A DNA stretch of 64,000 nucleotides from Nocardia sp. XZ_19_385 (GCF_015355755.1 NZ_JACVEE010000001.1:2604001-2668000); one strand, 5' to 3'. Positions 51,169 to 61,978 are shown, counted from the stretch's first letter. Numbers and translations are program-made. Notes: a model not told the origin generated them from the sequence alone.

Positions 51169-52317
51169 CTATCCCGCCAGGGCCTGCTCGATATCGGCGA
51201 GCAGATCCGCGCCGTCCTCGATGCCGACCGACAGGCGCACCAGATCGGCGGGCACTTCCAGCTCCGAGCCCTCGGTGGACGCGTGCGTCATGGCGCCCGG
51301 GTGCTCGATCAGCGATTCCACACCGCCCAGCGATTCGGCCAGGGTGAAAATCTTGGTGCGCGAGCAGAACTCGTGCGCCGCTTCCTTGCCGCCGTGCAGC
51401 CGGACCGAGATCATGCCGCCGAAGCGGCGCATCTGCTTGTCGGCGACAGCGTGGCCGGGATGCTCGGTCAGGCCCGGGTAGATGACCTGGGAAATGGCCG
51501 GATGCTTGACCAGGAACTCGGCGAGCAGTTCGGCGTTGTCGCAGTGCCGCTCCATGCGTAGCGCCAGGGTCTTGGCGCCGCGCATGGTCAGGTAGGCGTC
51601 GAACGGGCCGGGCACCGCGCCCGCGCCGTTCTGCAGGAACGCGAACGCCGCGTCCAGCTCCGGATCGTTGGTGACCAGCACGCCGCCCACCACATCGGAG
51701 TGGCCGCCCAGATACTTGGTGGTCGAGTGGGTGACGATGTCGGCGCCGAGCAGCAGCGGCTGCTGCAGGTACGGGGTGGCGAAGGTGTTGTCCACCACCA
51801 GCTTCGCGCCGGCGGCGTGCGCGATCTCGGCCAGTGCCGGGATGTCGCCGATGTTCAGCAGCGGGTTGGTGGGGGTCTCGATCCAGACCAGCTTGGTGTT
51901 CGGGCGGATCGCGGCGCGCACGGCGTCGACATCGGAGACCGCCGCCGGGGAGTGCGTGATGCCCCACTGGGTGAAGACCTTGTCGATGAGCCGGAAGGTG
52001 CCGCCGTAGGCGTCGTCGGGGATGACGACGTGGTCACCGGGGCGCAGGGTGGCCCGCAGCCCGCAGTCGGTGGCGGCCATGCCGGAGGCGAAGGCGCGGC
52101 CGAACCGGCCGGACTCCAGGGCGGCCAGGTTCGCTTCCAGCGCCTGGCGGGTGGGGTTGCCGGTGCGGGCGTACTCGAAGCCGCCGCGCAGGCCGCCCAC
52201 GCCGTCCTGGGCGAAGGTGGAGCTCGCGTAGATGGGCACGTTCACCGCGCCGGTTTGCGGATCCGGATCGAATCCGGCGTGCACGGCCCGTGTGGAGAAA
52301 CCCAGCCCTTCACTCAT
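51169..52317 (-). CDS. metB: Cystathionine gamma-synthase (MetB)
   Basis: PLP enzyme joining O-acetyl- or O-succinylhomoserine and cysteine to cystathionine in methionine synthesis. The 382-residue protein has the PLP-binding Lys201 (HSTTKYLGGHSDVVGG), YSRTGNP-type segment YARTGNPTRQALE and VESLIEHPGAMTHAS near the C-terminus. ATG at 52317 gives the normal start (MSEGLGFSTRAVHAG). Cystathionine gamma-lyase activity is possible in this family; the position next to greA and near cbs matches mycobacterial metB. Confidence 0.93.
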   Translation of the reverse strand: MSEGLGFSTRAVHAGFDPDPQTGAVNVPIYASSTFAQDGVGGLRGGFEYARTGNPTRQALEANLAALESGRFGRAFASGMAATDCGLRATLRPGDHVVIPDDAYGGTFRLIDKVFTQWGITHSPAAVSDVDAVRAAIRPNTKLVWIETPTNPLLNIGDIPALAEIAHAAGAKLVVDNTFATPYLQQPLLLGADIVTHSTTKYLGGHSDVVGGVLVTNDPELDAAFAFLQNGAGAVPGPFDAYLTMRGAKTLALRMERHCDNAELLAEFLVKHPAISQVIYPGLTEHPGHAVADKQMRRFGGMISVRLHGGKEAAHEFCSRTKIFTLAESLGGVESLIEHPGAMTHASTEGSELEVPADLVRLSVGIEDGADLLADIEQALAG

Positions 52318-52411
52318 GAACGACAGCCTAAATGGGCTGGATATTCGGCCGGGGATCGGGGCTGTGCGTGAACTACCACCGCCCACACCCCCCGGCGGTA
52401 GCGTGAGGCCC

Positions 52412-53575
<1,164 letters not shown>

Positions 53576-53653
53576 CAAACACTTTCGGCACGGGCGATAA
53601 ATGCGCGGAAGATCACATTTTGATAAACGCTGCATGATTGCTACAGTCGGCCA

Positions 53654-54040
53654 ATGTTCATGCTCGGCCCCGCGTTGCTCGAAGTGTCGGCGCGCAGAAT
53701 TATGAACCGCCTGCACGACTCGCACGGGGAACCGGCGCTCACGGCAGCCGCGGAGAATCCGGCATTGTCGGCGGTGCTCGACCAGCATGGTGCGGCTATT
53801 CGCGACATTCTCGACCACGGCGTCGAGGATTCCGCGGACGTCCCGCCGCTGCTGCTCCTCGCCGGATATGTGCGCGGCCTGCTCGACCAGGCCCGCGAGC
53901 ATCAACCGGCCACCGCCCAGGACCTCGCCGAAATGATCGCGACGCCGATGACCGGCCTGCCGCCCGCGGACTGGACCGAAGCGGACTGGATGCAATTGCG
54001 GCTCGCCGCGGTCTGCGTCCAAGCGCAATACATCAGCTGA
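53654..54040 (+). CDS. Small actinobacterial protein, DUF6401-like
   Basis: A 128-residue helical protein beginning MFMLGPALLEVSARRIMNRL, with the pattern ALSAVLDQHGAAIRDIL and LLLLAGYVRGLLDQAREH reminiscent of DUF6401 proteins, which occur in Nocardia and Streptomyces often near specialised metabolism; the assignment is from memory of the pattern. No signal peptide. It ends just before a long hairpin shared with the convergent membrane protein gene. Function unknown. Confidence 0.65.
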   Translation: MFMLGPALLEVSARRIMNRLHDSHGEPALTAAAENPALSAVLDQHGAAIRDILDHGVEDSADVPPLLLLAGYVRGLLDQAREHQPATAQDLAEMIATPMTGLPPADWTEADWMQLRLAAVCVQAQYIS

Positions 54041-54042
54041 AA

Positions 54043-54084
54043 ACAAATGTCCGCCGCGAGCCGAAGCTCACGGCGGACATTTGT
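54043..54084. terminator. Bidirectional terminator
   Basis: ACAAATGTCCGCCG (54043-54056) pairs exactly with 54071-54084, and the 14-base loop itself can form a GAGC/GCTC stem with a CGAA tetraloop. It separates the small DUF6401-like gene from the convergent TM-helix protein gene. Confidence 0.87.
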
Positions 54085-54108
54085 CTATTCAGCGAATTGT
54101 GGCCCGAT

Positions 54109-54927
54109 TCAGCCGTTCTGGCGGGTGGGCTCACCGGTAGTGCTGGTGTAGCGGGTGGTGGTCGTCGCCGACTGGTCCTGCCAGGCCTGCTGCCGCGAGA
54201 CATCCTCGCGACCACGCTTGTAGGCCTCGGCATGGCCACGCAGCGCCGGCATCTCACCCTCGACCTTGTCCAGCCAGCCGTCCCAGCGCGCCTGCATCGG
54301 ACGGACCAGGCCGCCACCCACACCGACGATCAGGACACCGGCGACGGTCAGCAGCACGGCCCACAGCACCGGTTCGGTGACCGCGGTGGCGACGCCGACC
54401 TGGTTCAGGGCGGCGATGATGCCCAGCGCCCAGATGAACACCGAGGCCACCCGGGCGAGGAGCGCACCGTAGGACAGGCTGCCCAGCGCGGCCGACACCA
54501 TCTCGTGCACGACCTTCGCGATCGCCGCGGCGACGATCACGATGACGATCGCCACGGCCAGCTTGGGCAGCCAGCTGACGATGCCGTTGAGCATGTCGCT
54601 CACCGGGTTCGGGCCCCAGACGCCGAAGCCCAGCTGCAACGTGATCAGCAGTACCGCGTAGTAGGCCAGCTTCGCCAGCATCTGTGACGCGGTCCAATTG
54701 CTGCGCGCCAACATGTTCTTGATGCCGCCACGATCTACGAGGCGCTCGAACCCCACCCGGTCGAGGACGCGGCGCACGATGGCGGCGATGGCCTTGGCGA
54801 CAATCCAGCCGATGAACAGGATCGCCAGGAAGCCGATGAACTTGGGCACGAACGTCGCGATCGCACTCCACGCATCGTTCCACCCTTGCCGGAAGTCGAT
54901 ATCGATAGCCAAAATGGAGGTTTGCAC
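54109..54927 (-). CDS. TM-helix repeat membrane protein (mechanosensitive-channel-like)
   Basis: A 272-residue protein with about five membrane helices made of conserved TM-helix repeats (PKFIGFLAILFIGWIVAKAIAAIVRRVLDRVGFERLVDRGGIK; later LNGIVSWLPKLAVAIVIVIVAAAIAKVVHEMV), as in small-conductance mechanosensitive-channel relatives, but without the MscS beta domain. The C-terminus is hydrophilic. A role in osmotic response is possible. Single gene flanked by a terminator. Confidence 0.83.
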   Translation of the reverse strand: MQTSILAIDIDFRQGWNDAWSAIATFVPKFIGFLAILFIGWIVAKAIAAIVRRVLDRVGFERLVDRGGIKNMLARSNWTASQMLAKLAYYAVLLITLQLGFGVWGPNPVSDMLNGIVSWLPKLAVAIVIVIVAAAIAKVVHEMVSAALGSLSYGALLARVASVFIWALGIIAALNQVGVATAVTEPVLWAVLLTVAGVLIVGVGGGLVRPMQARWDGWLDKVEGEMPALRGHAEAYKRGREDVSRQQAWQDQSATTTTRYTSTTGEPTRQNG

Positions 54928-55107
54928 GGGCGCTTCCCTTCGCTGCTATTCGACGACGCCTGACGGTTTGCCGAGGCGACCTTCGCAGCTGTTGTACCCC
55001 GCCACGAAGTGCTAAACCAGCAGTTTGCCAGGAAATTGCCGAATGCGAAGAAATGGTTATTCGGTCGCGATGATTCGGCGACCGAATCGCCGCGTGCGTT
55101 TATTTGG

Positions 55108-56499
55108 TCAGTGCCCTATGCTGCCCGTGCTCAAGAATCCGAGCAGATCATGGCGGGTAATGACGCCGACCGGCTTGCCATCCTCCACCACCATCAGCGC
55201 GTCGGTATCCGACAGCGCCTTGGTAGCCGCCGAGAGCGGTTCGCCGGAACCGATCAGCGGGAACGACGGACTCATGTGCTGGGCCACCGAATCGGTCAGG
55301 TGCGCACGGCCTTCGAAGACCGCCGAGAGCAGATCGCGTTCGGTGACGCTGCCCGCGACCTCACCCGCCATCACCGGCGGCTCGGCGCCGACGACCGGCA
55401 TCTGCGAGACGCCGTATTCGCGCAGGATCTCGATGGCGTCGCGCAGCGTCTCCGACGGATGGGTGTGAACCAGATCCGGCAGCGCACCGGACTTGCCGCG
55501 CAGCACGTCACCGACCAGCGGCTCGGCGACGCTGCCGTCGAGCCGGGTGCGCAGGAAGCCGTAGGAGCTCATCCACTGGTCGTTGAAGATCTTCGACAGG
55601 TAGCCGCGGCCGCCGTCCGGCAGCAGCACGACCACCACATTGTTCGGATCCCGGCGGGCCACCTCGATGGCCGCCACGACCGCCATGCCGCAGGAGCCGC
55701 CGACCAGCAGGCCCTCCTCGCGGGCCAGACGACGGGTCATGTCGAAGGAGTCCGCGTCGGAGACGGCGATGATCTCGTCCGGGATGGCCGGGTCGTAGGC
55801 CGAGGGCCAGAAGTCCTCGCCGACGCCCTCGACCAGGTACGGGCGGCCGGTGCCGCCGGAGTACACCGAACCCTCCGGATCCGCGCCGACGATCTTCACC
55901 TTGCCGCCGGAGACCTCCTTGAGGTAGCGGCCGGTGCCGGTGATGGTGCCGCCGGTGCCGACGCCCGCGACGAAGTGGGTGACCTTGCCTTCGGTATCGC
56001 GCCAGATCTCTGGGCCGGTGGTCTCGTAGTGGCTGTCCGGGCCGCCCGGGTTGGAGTACTGGTCCGGCTTCCAGGCGCCGTCGATCTCGCGCACCAGGCG
56101 GTCGGAGACGTTGTAGTAGCTGGCCGGGTCCTCCGGGGCGACCGCGGTCGGGCACACCACGACCTCGGCGCCGTAGGCGCGCAGCACATTGCGCTTGTCC
56201 TCGGAGACCTTGTCCGGGCAGACGAACACGCACTTGTAGCCGCGCTGCTGGGCGACCAGGGCCAGGCCGACGCCGGTGTTGCCGGAGGTCGGCTCGACGA
56301 TGGTGCCGCCCGGCTTCAGCAGCCCGGCTTCCTCGGCGGCGTCGATCATCTTCACCGCGATGCGGTCCTTGGAACTACCGCCCGGGTTCAGGTATTCGAT
56401 CTTGGCGGCCAGCAGGCCGGCTTCTGGTTCCACCACAGAGTTCAACCGAACCAGGGGCGTATTGCCGATGAGGTCGACGACATGGTTCGCGATGCGCAT
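55108..56499 (-). CDS. cbs: Cystathionine beta-synthase (Cbs)
   Basis: PLP enzyme that condenses serine (or acetylserine) with homocysteine to cystathionine. The 463-residue protein has the catalytic Lys44 in NPGGSSKDR, the substrate loop PTSGNTGVG and a glycine-rich phosphate loop GVGTGGTITGTG, followed by two CBS domains (about 340-460), which in other CBS enzymes bind adenosyl ligands. With the upstream metB gene it links methionine and cysteine metabolism in both directions. Normal length and ATG start. Confidence 0.95.
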   Translation of the reverse strand: MRIANHVVDLIGNTPLVRLNSVVEPEAGLLAAKIEYLNPGGSSKDRIAVKMIDAAEEAGLLKPGGTIVEPTSGNTGVGLALVAQQRGYKCVFVCPDKVSEDKRNVLRAYGAEVVVCPTAVAPEDPASYYNVSDRLVREIDGAWKPDQYSNPGGPDSHYETTGPEIWRDTEGKVTHFVAGVGTGGTITGTGRYLKEVSGGKVKIVGADPEGSVYSGGTGRPYLVEGVGEDFWPSAYDPAIPDEIIAVSDADSFDMTRRLAREEGLLVGGSCGMAVVAAIEVARRDPNNVVVVLLPDGGRGYLSKIFNDQWMSSYGFLRTRLDGSVAEPLVGDVLRGKSGALPDLVHTHPSETLRDAIEILREYGVSQMPVVGAEPPVMAGEVAGSVTERDLLSAVFEGRAHLTDSVAQHMSPSFPLIGSGEPLSAATKALSDTDALMVVEDGKPVGVITRHDLLGFLSTGSIGH

Positions 56500-56614
56500 G
56501 CCCCCATCGTTGCAGAGGCTGGATTCTCGAGGATTTCAGGCTGATTATTCGCAAACGCGCGGATGCGCGAGTGCAGCGGGCCGGGCGGCATTTTCACGCA
56601 TAGGATTCGCGAAC

Positions 56615-57067
56615 ATGAGGCAGCCCAACATCGCTCGTGCCGCCCTGCTTGCCACGGCGGCCATCGCACTGGTCCCGGCCGCGGCGGCGAACGCCGCCAC
56701 CACGTCGTTTCCGGCGGTGCCCACGCTCGCGCACGGCGGCCTGTGCTGGACCAGCGTCCGCACCTGGGCCGACACCAGCCAGCAATGGCCGGGCCGGGCC
56801 ATCATCAATATGCGCGCGGATCCGGTCGCGGGCCTCGGACCCGGCAAATATCCCCTCGCGCCCCTGTGTGAAGTGCAGACCACGGTCGCCTGGCGCAACC
56901 TGACCACCGGTGCGGCGGGCGCTTACAGCAACCCCGTCGTGGTGGGTATCTACGGCAGCATTCTCTACTCGCTGTTCCAGGACACCGGGCCCGGCCGCAT
57001 CGAAGTCGTCGTCACCACCGACAGCGCGAGCGTCCCCGCGCACGCGAGTTTCGACGTACCTGCCTGA
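56615..57067 (+). CDS. Secreted hypothetical protein, 150 residues
   Basis: ATG at 56615 starts a textbook Sec signal peptide (RQPNIARAALLATAAIALVPAAAANAA) with cleavage near Ala26. The mature part is beta-rich with two cysteines (GGLCWTSV, PLCEVQT) and no recognised family; composition resembles other small exported actinobacterial proteins. It is divergent from cbs and upstream of the thiolase gene. Confidence 0.78.
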   Translation: MRQPNIARAALLATAAIALVPAAAANAATTSFPAVPTLAHGGLCWTSVRTWADTSQQWPGRAIINMRADPVAGLGPGKYPLAPLCEVQTTVAWRNLTTGAAGAYSNPVVVGIYGSILYSLFQDTGPGRIEVVVTTDSASVPAHASFDVPA

Positions 57068-57149
57068 CCCTGGGATCCAGGAGTTCGGTACACATAGATG
57101 CGCCAGTACAAAACTGAGCTCGCCACGCCGCAGTACCGAAGGAGCCCTC

Positions 57150-58367
57150 ATGCCTGAGGCAGTTATCGTTTCGACCGCCCGCTCGCCCATCGGCCGCGCC
57201 GCCAAGGGCTCGCTGGTCGACATGCGTCCCGACGACCTCACCGTGCAGATCGTGCGCGCAGCGCTGGAGAAGGTTCCGGCTCTCGACCCCACCCAGATCG
57301 ACGACCTGATCCTCGGCTGCGGCTCGCCCGCCGGCGAGATGGGCTTCAACATCGCGCGCAACGTCGCGGTCATGCTCGGCTACGACACCGTTCCGGGCAC
57401 CACCGTGCACCGCTACTGTGCGTCGTCGCTGCAGTCCACCCGGATGGCGTTCCACGCGATCAAGGCCGGCGAGGGCGACGCGTTCATCTCCGCGGGTGTG
57501 GAGACCGTGTCGCGGTACAAGAACGGTTCCGCCGACAGCTGGCCGAACACCAAGAACCCGCTGTTCGCCGATGCCGAGGCGCGCACCGCGAAATCCGCTG
57601 AGGGCGGCGTGGTCTGGCACGACCCGCGCGCGGACGGCCTGCTGCCCGACGCCTACATCGCGATGGGCCAGACCGCCGAGAACGTGGCCACCCTCACCGG
57701 CATCACCCGCGAAGACCAGGACCGCTGGGGCGTGCGCTCGCAGAACCGCGCGGAGGAGGCCATCAAGAGCGGCTTCTTCGAGCGCGAGATCACCCCGGTC
57801 ACGCTGCCCGACGGCACCGTGGTGTCCAAGGACGACGGCCCGCGCGCCGGCGTCACCTACGAGGGCGTCAGCGGCCTGAAGCCGGTGTTCCGTCCCGACG
57901 GCACCGTCACCGCCGGTAACTGCTGCGCGCTCAACGACGGCGCGGCCGCGCTGGTCATCATGAGCGACACCAGGGCCAAGGAGCTGGGCCTGACCCCGCT
58001 GGCACGCATCGTGTCCACCGGCGTCTCGGGTCTGTCCCCCGAGATCATGGGCCTGGGCCCGATCGAGGCTGTCACACGCGCGCTGGCGCTGGCCGGCAAG
58101 AGCGTCGGCGACATCGACCTGTTCGAGATCAACGAGGCCTTCGCGGTGCAGGTGCTCGGCTCGGCGCGTGAGCTGAAGATCGACGAGGACAAGCTGAACG
58201 TGTCCGGCGGCGCGATCGCCCTGGGCCACCCGTTCGGTATGACCGGCGCGCGCATCACCGCCACGCTGATCAACAACCTGCAGACCTACGACAAGCAGTT
58301 CGGCGTGGAGACCATGTGCGTCGGCGGCGGCCAGGGCATGGCGATGGTCATCGAGCGTTTGAGCTAG
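57150..58367 (+). CDS. fadA3: Acetyl-CoA C-acyltransferase / thiolase (FadA3-type)
   Basis: Thiolase of 405 residues for the last step of beta-oxidation or related C-C bond cleavage. Active-site residues are Cys90 (HRYCASSLQS), the His in GGAIALGHPFGMTGAR and the second Cys in CVGGGQGMAMV; FEINEAFA is present too. ATG at 57150 follows GAAGGAG. It corresponds in position and type to Rv1074c. A long terminator separates it from the convergent Bax inhibitor gene. Confidence 0.92.
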   Translation: MPEAVIVSTARSPIGRAAKGSLVDMRPDDLTVQIVRAALEKVPALDPTQIDDLILGCGSPAGEMGFNIARNVAVMLGYDTVPGTTVHRYCASSLQSTRMAFHAIKAGEGDAFISAGVETVSRYKNGSADSWPNTKNPLFADAEARTAKSAEGGVVWHDPRADGLLPDAYIAMGQTAENVATLTGITREDQDRWGVRSQNRAEEAIKSGFFEREITPVTLPDGTVVSKDDGPRAGVTYEGVSGLKPVFRPDGTVTAGNCCALNDGAAALVIMSDTRAKELGLTPLARIVSTGVSGLSPEIMGLGPIEAVTRALALAGKSVGDIDLFEINEAFAVQVLGSARELKIDEDKLNVSGGAIALGHPFGMTGARITATLINNLQTYDKQFGVETMCVGGGQGMAMVIERLS

Positions 58368-58384
58368 TTTTTCGGGCTGACAAG

Positions 58385-58424
58385 AAAAAGGGCGGCTACC
58401 GGTTCTCCGGTAGCCGCCCTTTTT
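58385..58424. terminator. Bidirectional terminator, 18-bp stem
   Basis: AAAAAGGGCGGCTACCGG (58385-58402) pairs perfectly with 58407-58424 around a TTCT loop. The A/T ends supply a five-base U tract in either direction, making this the strongest terminator in the window. Confidence 0.93.
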
Positions 58425-58435
58425 CTGGCCAAAAA

Positions 58436-59311
58436 TCAGTCGTTGTTGAAGTAGCTCAGCAGACGCAGGATCTCCAGGTACAGCCAGACCAGGGTGATGG
58501 TGAGGCCGAACGCCACGCTCCAGGCCGCCTTCTCCGGCGCCTGCGCGCGGATCAGGTCATCGGCGGCGTCGAAGTCCAGCAGGAAGCTGAACGCGGCGAT
58601 CGCGATGCAGATCAGGCTGAAGATGATCGCGACCGGGCCGCCGTCGCGCAGGCCGAAGCCGCCGTCGGTGAAGAAGCTCGCGACCAGGTTGCCCAGCATC
58701 AGCACCACGACGCCGATCATCGCGCCGATGATCATGCGGGTGAAGCGCGGGGTGACGCGGATGGCGCCGGTCTTGTAGACGACCAGCATGCCCGCGAAGA
58801 CACCGAAGGTGCCGAGCACGGCCTGGGCGATCATGCCCGTGCCGCCGACGCTGACGATGTTGGCGAACACGAACGAGATCGCGCCGAGGAACAGGCCCTC
58901 GAATGCAGCGTAGGACAGCACGATCGCGGGGTTGTCGGTCTTGTTGCCGAAGATCGCGACCAGCGACAGCACCAGGCCGCCGATCAGGCCGACCAGCATC
59001 AGCGGCAAGGCCAGCGAGTTGTTGGTGCTGGTGGCGGACAGGATGTAGGAGACCAGCGCTGTCACCGAAAGCACGCCGAGGACCATCGCCGTCTTGGTGA
59101 CGATGTCATCGATGGTGATCGAGCGGGTGGTCTGCGCCGGCGGGGCGTAAGGCTGGTACTGACCGGGCTGGCCAGGCTGGTTCGGCGGGTACTGATTGCC
59201 GTACGGCTGGCCCATCGGGGCGCCGGGCATACCCTGGCCGAAGTTGGCGTAGCCACCGCCGCCCTGCTGCTTGGGCAGGTTCTTGAAAACCGGATTGCTC
59301 GTGGTGCGCAC
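58436..59311 (-). CDS. Bax inhibitor-1 / YccA family membrane protein
   Basis: A 291-residue protein with a Pro/Gln/Gly-rich N-terminal tail (about 1-70), then seven membrane helices ending in a charged C-terminus (RAQAPEKAAWSVAFGLTITLVWLYLEILRLLS). TMBIM/YccA members affect membrane protease activity or calcium leak. GTG at 59311 is chosen because AGAAGGGA lies six bases upstream and mycobacterial homologues begin at the equivalent VRTTSNPVF. Rv1072 is the M. tuberculosis counterpart. Confidence 0.92.
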   Translation of the reverse strand: MRTTSNPVFKNLPKQQGGGGYANFGQGMPGAPMGQPYGNQYPPNQPGQPGQYQPYAPPAQTTRSITIDDIVTKTAMVLGVLSVTALVSYILSATSTNNSLALPLMLVGLIGGLVLSLVAIFGNKTDNPAIVLSYAAFEGLFLGAISFVFANIVSVGGTGMIAQAVLGTFGVFAGMLVVYKTGAIRVTPRFTRMIIGAMIGVVVLMLGNLVASFFTDGGFGLRDGGPVAIIFSLICIAIAAFSFLLDFDAADDLIRAQAPEKAAWSVAFGLTITLVWLYLEILRLLSYFNND

Positions 59312-59448
59312 TGCGTCCCTTCTTTCAGTCGTTGCTGCTGTCGCCGCCCGAGCCGTGCGCTCGATCGCCAACTGCCTTGTTCAACGTGTATGCCCCTAGG
59401 CAAGTTCCCAGGTGGGGTTTGCCCGAGTTGGACATATCGGACTGGACT

Positions 59449-60600
59449 CTACCGCTGCTGGGCGTCGTGCAGGCCACGGACCGACCGAGTCACCGTGAAC
59501 TTCCGGTTGCGCCCGACGACCTCGGTGCGGCCCACCATCTTCTCCACCACGCCGCGATAATTCAGGTGTGAGTTGTACACCGTCCACAGCTCTCCGCCCG
59601 GTCGCAGCACCCGGCCGGTTTCGACGAACATCTTGATCGCCGAGCCGGTGTGCACCGCGGCCCCCACGTGGAACGGCGGATTACACAGCACCAGGTCGGC
59701 GCTGTTGTCCGCGGCGGAGGACATGGCGTCGTCGCGCACCACGGTGACGCGGTCGTCGACGTGGTTGGCGGCCACCGTCGCCCGCGCCGAGGCCACCGCG
59801 GCCGCGGACTGATCGGTGCCGACCACCCGGATCGACGGACGCGCCTTGGCCAGTGCGACGGCGAGAATGCCGGTGCCGCAACCGAGGTCGATGGCGTCGC
59901 GGGCGTCCGGCTTCATCAGTTTCAGGTGCTGCAACAGGAATCTGGTCCCGATATCCAGGCGCGCGCCGGAGAACGCGGCGCCGTGGGCGACCACGTCGAG
60001 GGCGAGGTCCTCGACGCGCTCGCACATCGGGAACTGCGGCGCGCCCACGGGTTTCGGGCCCGACACCAGCAGGGTGCGCGACTTCTGCCGGCCGCGACTG
60101 GCCCGCACGTCGGAAAAGTATTCGGCCAGTACGTCGTTCATGGATTTGGTCAGGTATTTGTCGCGGCCGCCGGCGATCACCGTCACCTCGGGGTCGGCGT
60201 AGCGCGCGATGGCGTCGGCGACCTCCGCGAGCCCGGACAGCATCCGCGGCAAGCGCAGCAGGACCACCCGCGCGTCGGCGAGCAGCTTCTCGTTGAGTCC
60301 GTGCGCGAGATAGCGATCCGCGAGGCCCAGGGTTCGAGAGTTGTTGGCCAGCGCGAGTTCGCCGGTGTACAGATCCTGATGCACGCGAACGTCGCGCAGA
60401 TCGTGCGCGGCGATCGCGCCGAGGGTGAGCGCGCCGTAACTGTCACCGATTACAGCAACCTTTCCGCTACCAGCGGTGGCCAGGTGCTCCTCGGCGACAT
60501 CCAGAATCAGTCGATCAGCGGCATCGACGGCATAGAGGTTCAGCGCCTCCACATCCGGGTAGCGCCGCAGCCGGCTTAGGACATCCTCGACATCTCCCAC
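59449..60600 (-). CDS. rRNA guanine-N2-methyltransferase, RlmG/RsmC type
   Basis: SAM-dependent methyltransferase of 383 residues with two homologous halves, as in RlmG and RsmC. The C-terminal catalytic half has the SAM loop AIDLGCGTGILAVALA and the N6/N2-methylating motif LVLCNPPFHVGA. RlmG methylates m2G1835 of 23S rRNA, RsmC m2G1207 of 16S; which applies here cannot be decided. GTG at 60600 is used. Single gene, divergent from a lipoprotein gene. Confidence 0.9.
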   Translation of the reverse strand: MGDVEDVLSRLRRYPDVEALNLYAVDAADRLILDVAEEHLATAGSGKVAVIGDSYGALTLGAIAAHDLRDVRVHQDLYTGELALANNSRTLGLADRYLAHGLNEKLLADARVVLLRLPRMLSGLAEVADAIARYADPEVTVIAGGRDKYLTKSMNDVLAEYFSDVRASRGRQKSRTLLVSGPKPVGAPQFPMCERVEDLALDVVAHGAAFSGARLDIGTRFLLQHLKLMKPDARDAIDLGCGTGILAVALAKARPSIRVVGTDQSAAAVASARATVAANHVDDRVTVVRDDAMSSAADNSADLVLCNPPFHVGAAVHTGSAIKMFVETGRVLRPGGELWTVYNSHLNYRGVVEKMVGRTEVVGRNRKFTVTRSVRGLHDAQQR

Positions 60601-60803
60601 ACGTCAAGTGTGCTAGATCGTTGCCCGAATGTCTCATTCACCCCGGCGAATCGGCCGGAATAGATTTTCGGGCAAATCTGCGAGGTTCGTAACCGCAAGT
60701 CTCACAATGCAATTCGACACAACAGCGGGTTGCCGGAAGTGGGTGCGCGACACGAGGATTGCTGGTCCCGGTGAAAGCCGTTTCGCTAAGTAGCATCTGC
60801 CCC

Positions 60804-61382
60804 ATGCGTAACACGATGGTGCTGCTGGCGGCGGTCTCCACGGTCCTGTTCACGGGCTGCGACGACCGCGGTTCGGAGGCCGCGGGTGAGCGGGCTGGGA
60901 TCACGGATACGACCAGCACGTTCATCGACGCGCCCACGCAGGTCCCGCGGGACGCGCTGCCCAAGGAGCAGGCGCCCTCGGCCGAAGCGGGGGTCACGGT
61001 GACCGGCGTCCGGATCGGGCGGCAGCCGGGATACGACCGCGTCGTCTACGACCTCGGCGGCCTCGGAACACCGGGCTGGACCGTGCGATACGCCGATCGG
61101 GCCGTACAGGACGGCAGCGGCAAGGTCATCGACGTCGCGGGGCAGTCGATCCTGGAGGTGCAGATCACCGGGTCCGCGTATCCGTTCGACAGCGGGGTCG
61201 AACCCTATTCGGGGCCCGATCCGGCGACCGACCCGGTCGCACCGGGCATCGCCGGGGTGTACCGGACGGCTGTCTATGAGGGGACCACGCAGTCGTTCAT
61301 CGGAGTGAACGCCGATCGGCCACCGTTCACGGTCAGCACGCTGAGCAACCCGACACGATTGGTGATAGATATCGCGACGTAG
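60804..61382 (+). CDS. Lipoprotein with AMIN-like domain
   Basis: A 192-residue lipoprotein: signal peptide with lipobox LFTGC (Cys near residue 18), a disordered acidic linker, and a C-terminal AMIN-like domain (about 60-190; TVTGVRIGRQPGYDRVVYDL, NPTRLVIDIA). AMIN domains target proteins to cell-wall peptidoglycan or to secretion complexes. ATG at 60804 is preferred to an upstream in-frame start because it begins the signal peptide. Exact role unknown. Confidence 0.85.
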   Translation: MRNTMVLLAAVSTVLFTGCDDRGSEAAGERAGITDTTSTFIDAPTQVPRDALPKEQAPSAEAGVTVTGVRIGRQPGYDRVVYDLGGLGTPGWTVRYADRAVQDGSGKVIDVAGQSILEVQITGSAYPFDSGVEPYSGPDPATDPVAPGIAGVYRTAVYEGTTQSFIGVNADRPPFTVSTLSNPTRLVIDIAT

Positions 61383-61454
61383 TTAGTGCGCTTTCCTGCT
61401 CCTGACAACGCACTTTCTGTCATCCCGAGCGGAGCGAACGGTCGTTACCAGTAC

Positions 61455-61466
61455 TACCTAGGGGTA
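61455..61466. promoter_or_regulatory. CsoR/RicR-like copper operator
   Basis: TACCTAGGGGTA resembles the TACCC-N4-GGGTA palindromes bound by copper-sensing CsoR/RicR repressors, with one imperfect arm. It stands about 40 bases before the DUF6153 gene, a gene type controlled by such regulators in mycobacteria (lpqS family). Confidence 0.55.
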
Positions 61467-61504
61467 TTTGCGACTGGTCGGCGCGGGTCGCTACACTCGG
61501 CGCC

Positions 61505-61978
61505 GTGGTCGACCAGCATCCGCTGCTTCGAGCGTCCGGGGCCACCCGGATGCTGGCAGTGCTGGCGCTACTCGCGGGGATCGTCGCCATGCACGCGGGC
61601 GTCTTCGCGGTGTCCGCCAGCGGCAGTCATCACGCCGCGACCAGCGCGGTGCACAGCGCAGACCACGCCCCGTCGTCCCAGCATGCGCTTGGCTCGGACC
61701 ACACCGTGGACGGCGGCACCTCGACGCACTTCCCGAAAACAGCTACCGGAACCGGTTGCGGCGGCGCGGATTGCGACTCCGGGCACGCCGGCCCGCACGG
61801 CTGCGTATTCATCCTGACAGCGCTCGGGCTGGCGCTGATGCTCGTGCTGCTCTACTACGTCGCCGCCGGTCATCCGAGCGGCCCGCTGACATTGCCGCGG
61901 CAGTGGCGAGCCGAGCGGGTACGCCCGCCGCCGTGGACTGTCCTATCCCTGGCCGAATTGTCGATTCTGCGGATCTGA
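61505..61978 (+). CDS. DUF6153 membrane protein (LpqS-like, copper-associated)
   Basis: A 157-residue protein with two hydrophobic helices (about 17-37 and 103-121) flanking a His-rich extracytoplasmic region (SGSHHAATSAVHSADHAPSSQH) and a Cys pair (TGCGGADCDSGHAG), all potential metal ligands. DUF6153 proteins occur beside DUF305 proteins in actinobacteria and belong to copper-response regulons. GTG at 61505 is used. A CsoR-like site lies upstream. Copper handling is inferred from family and context. Confidence 0.78.
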   Translation: MVDQHPLLRASGATRMLAVLALLAGIVAMHAGVFAVSASGSHHAATSAVHSADHAPSSQHALGSDHTVDGGTSTHFPKTATGTGCGGADCDSGHAGPHGCVFILTALGLALMLVLLYYVAAGHPSGPLTLPRQWRAERVRPPPWTVLSLAELSILRI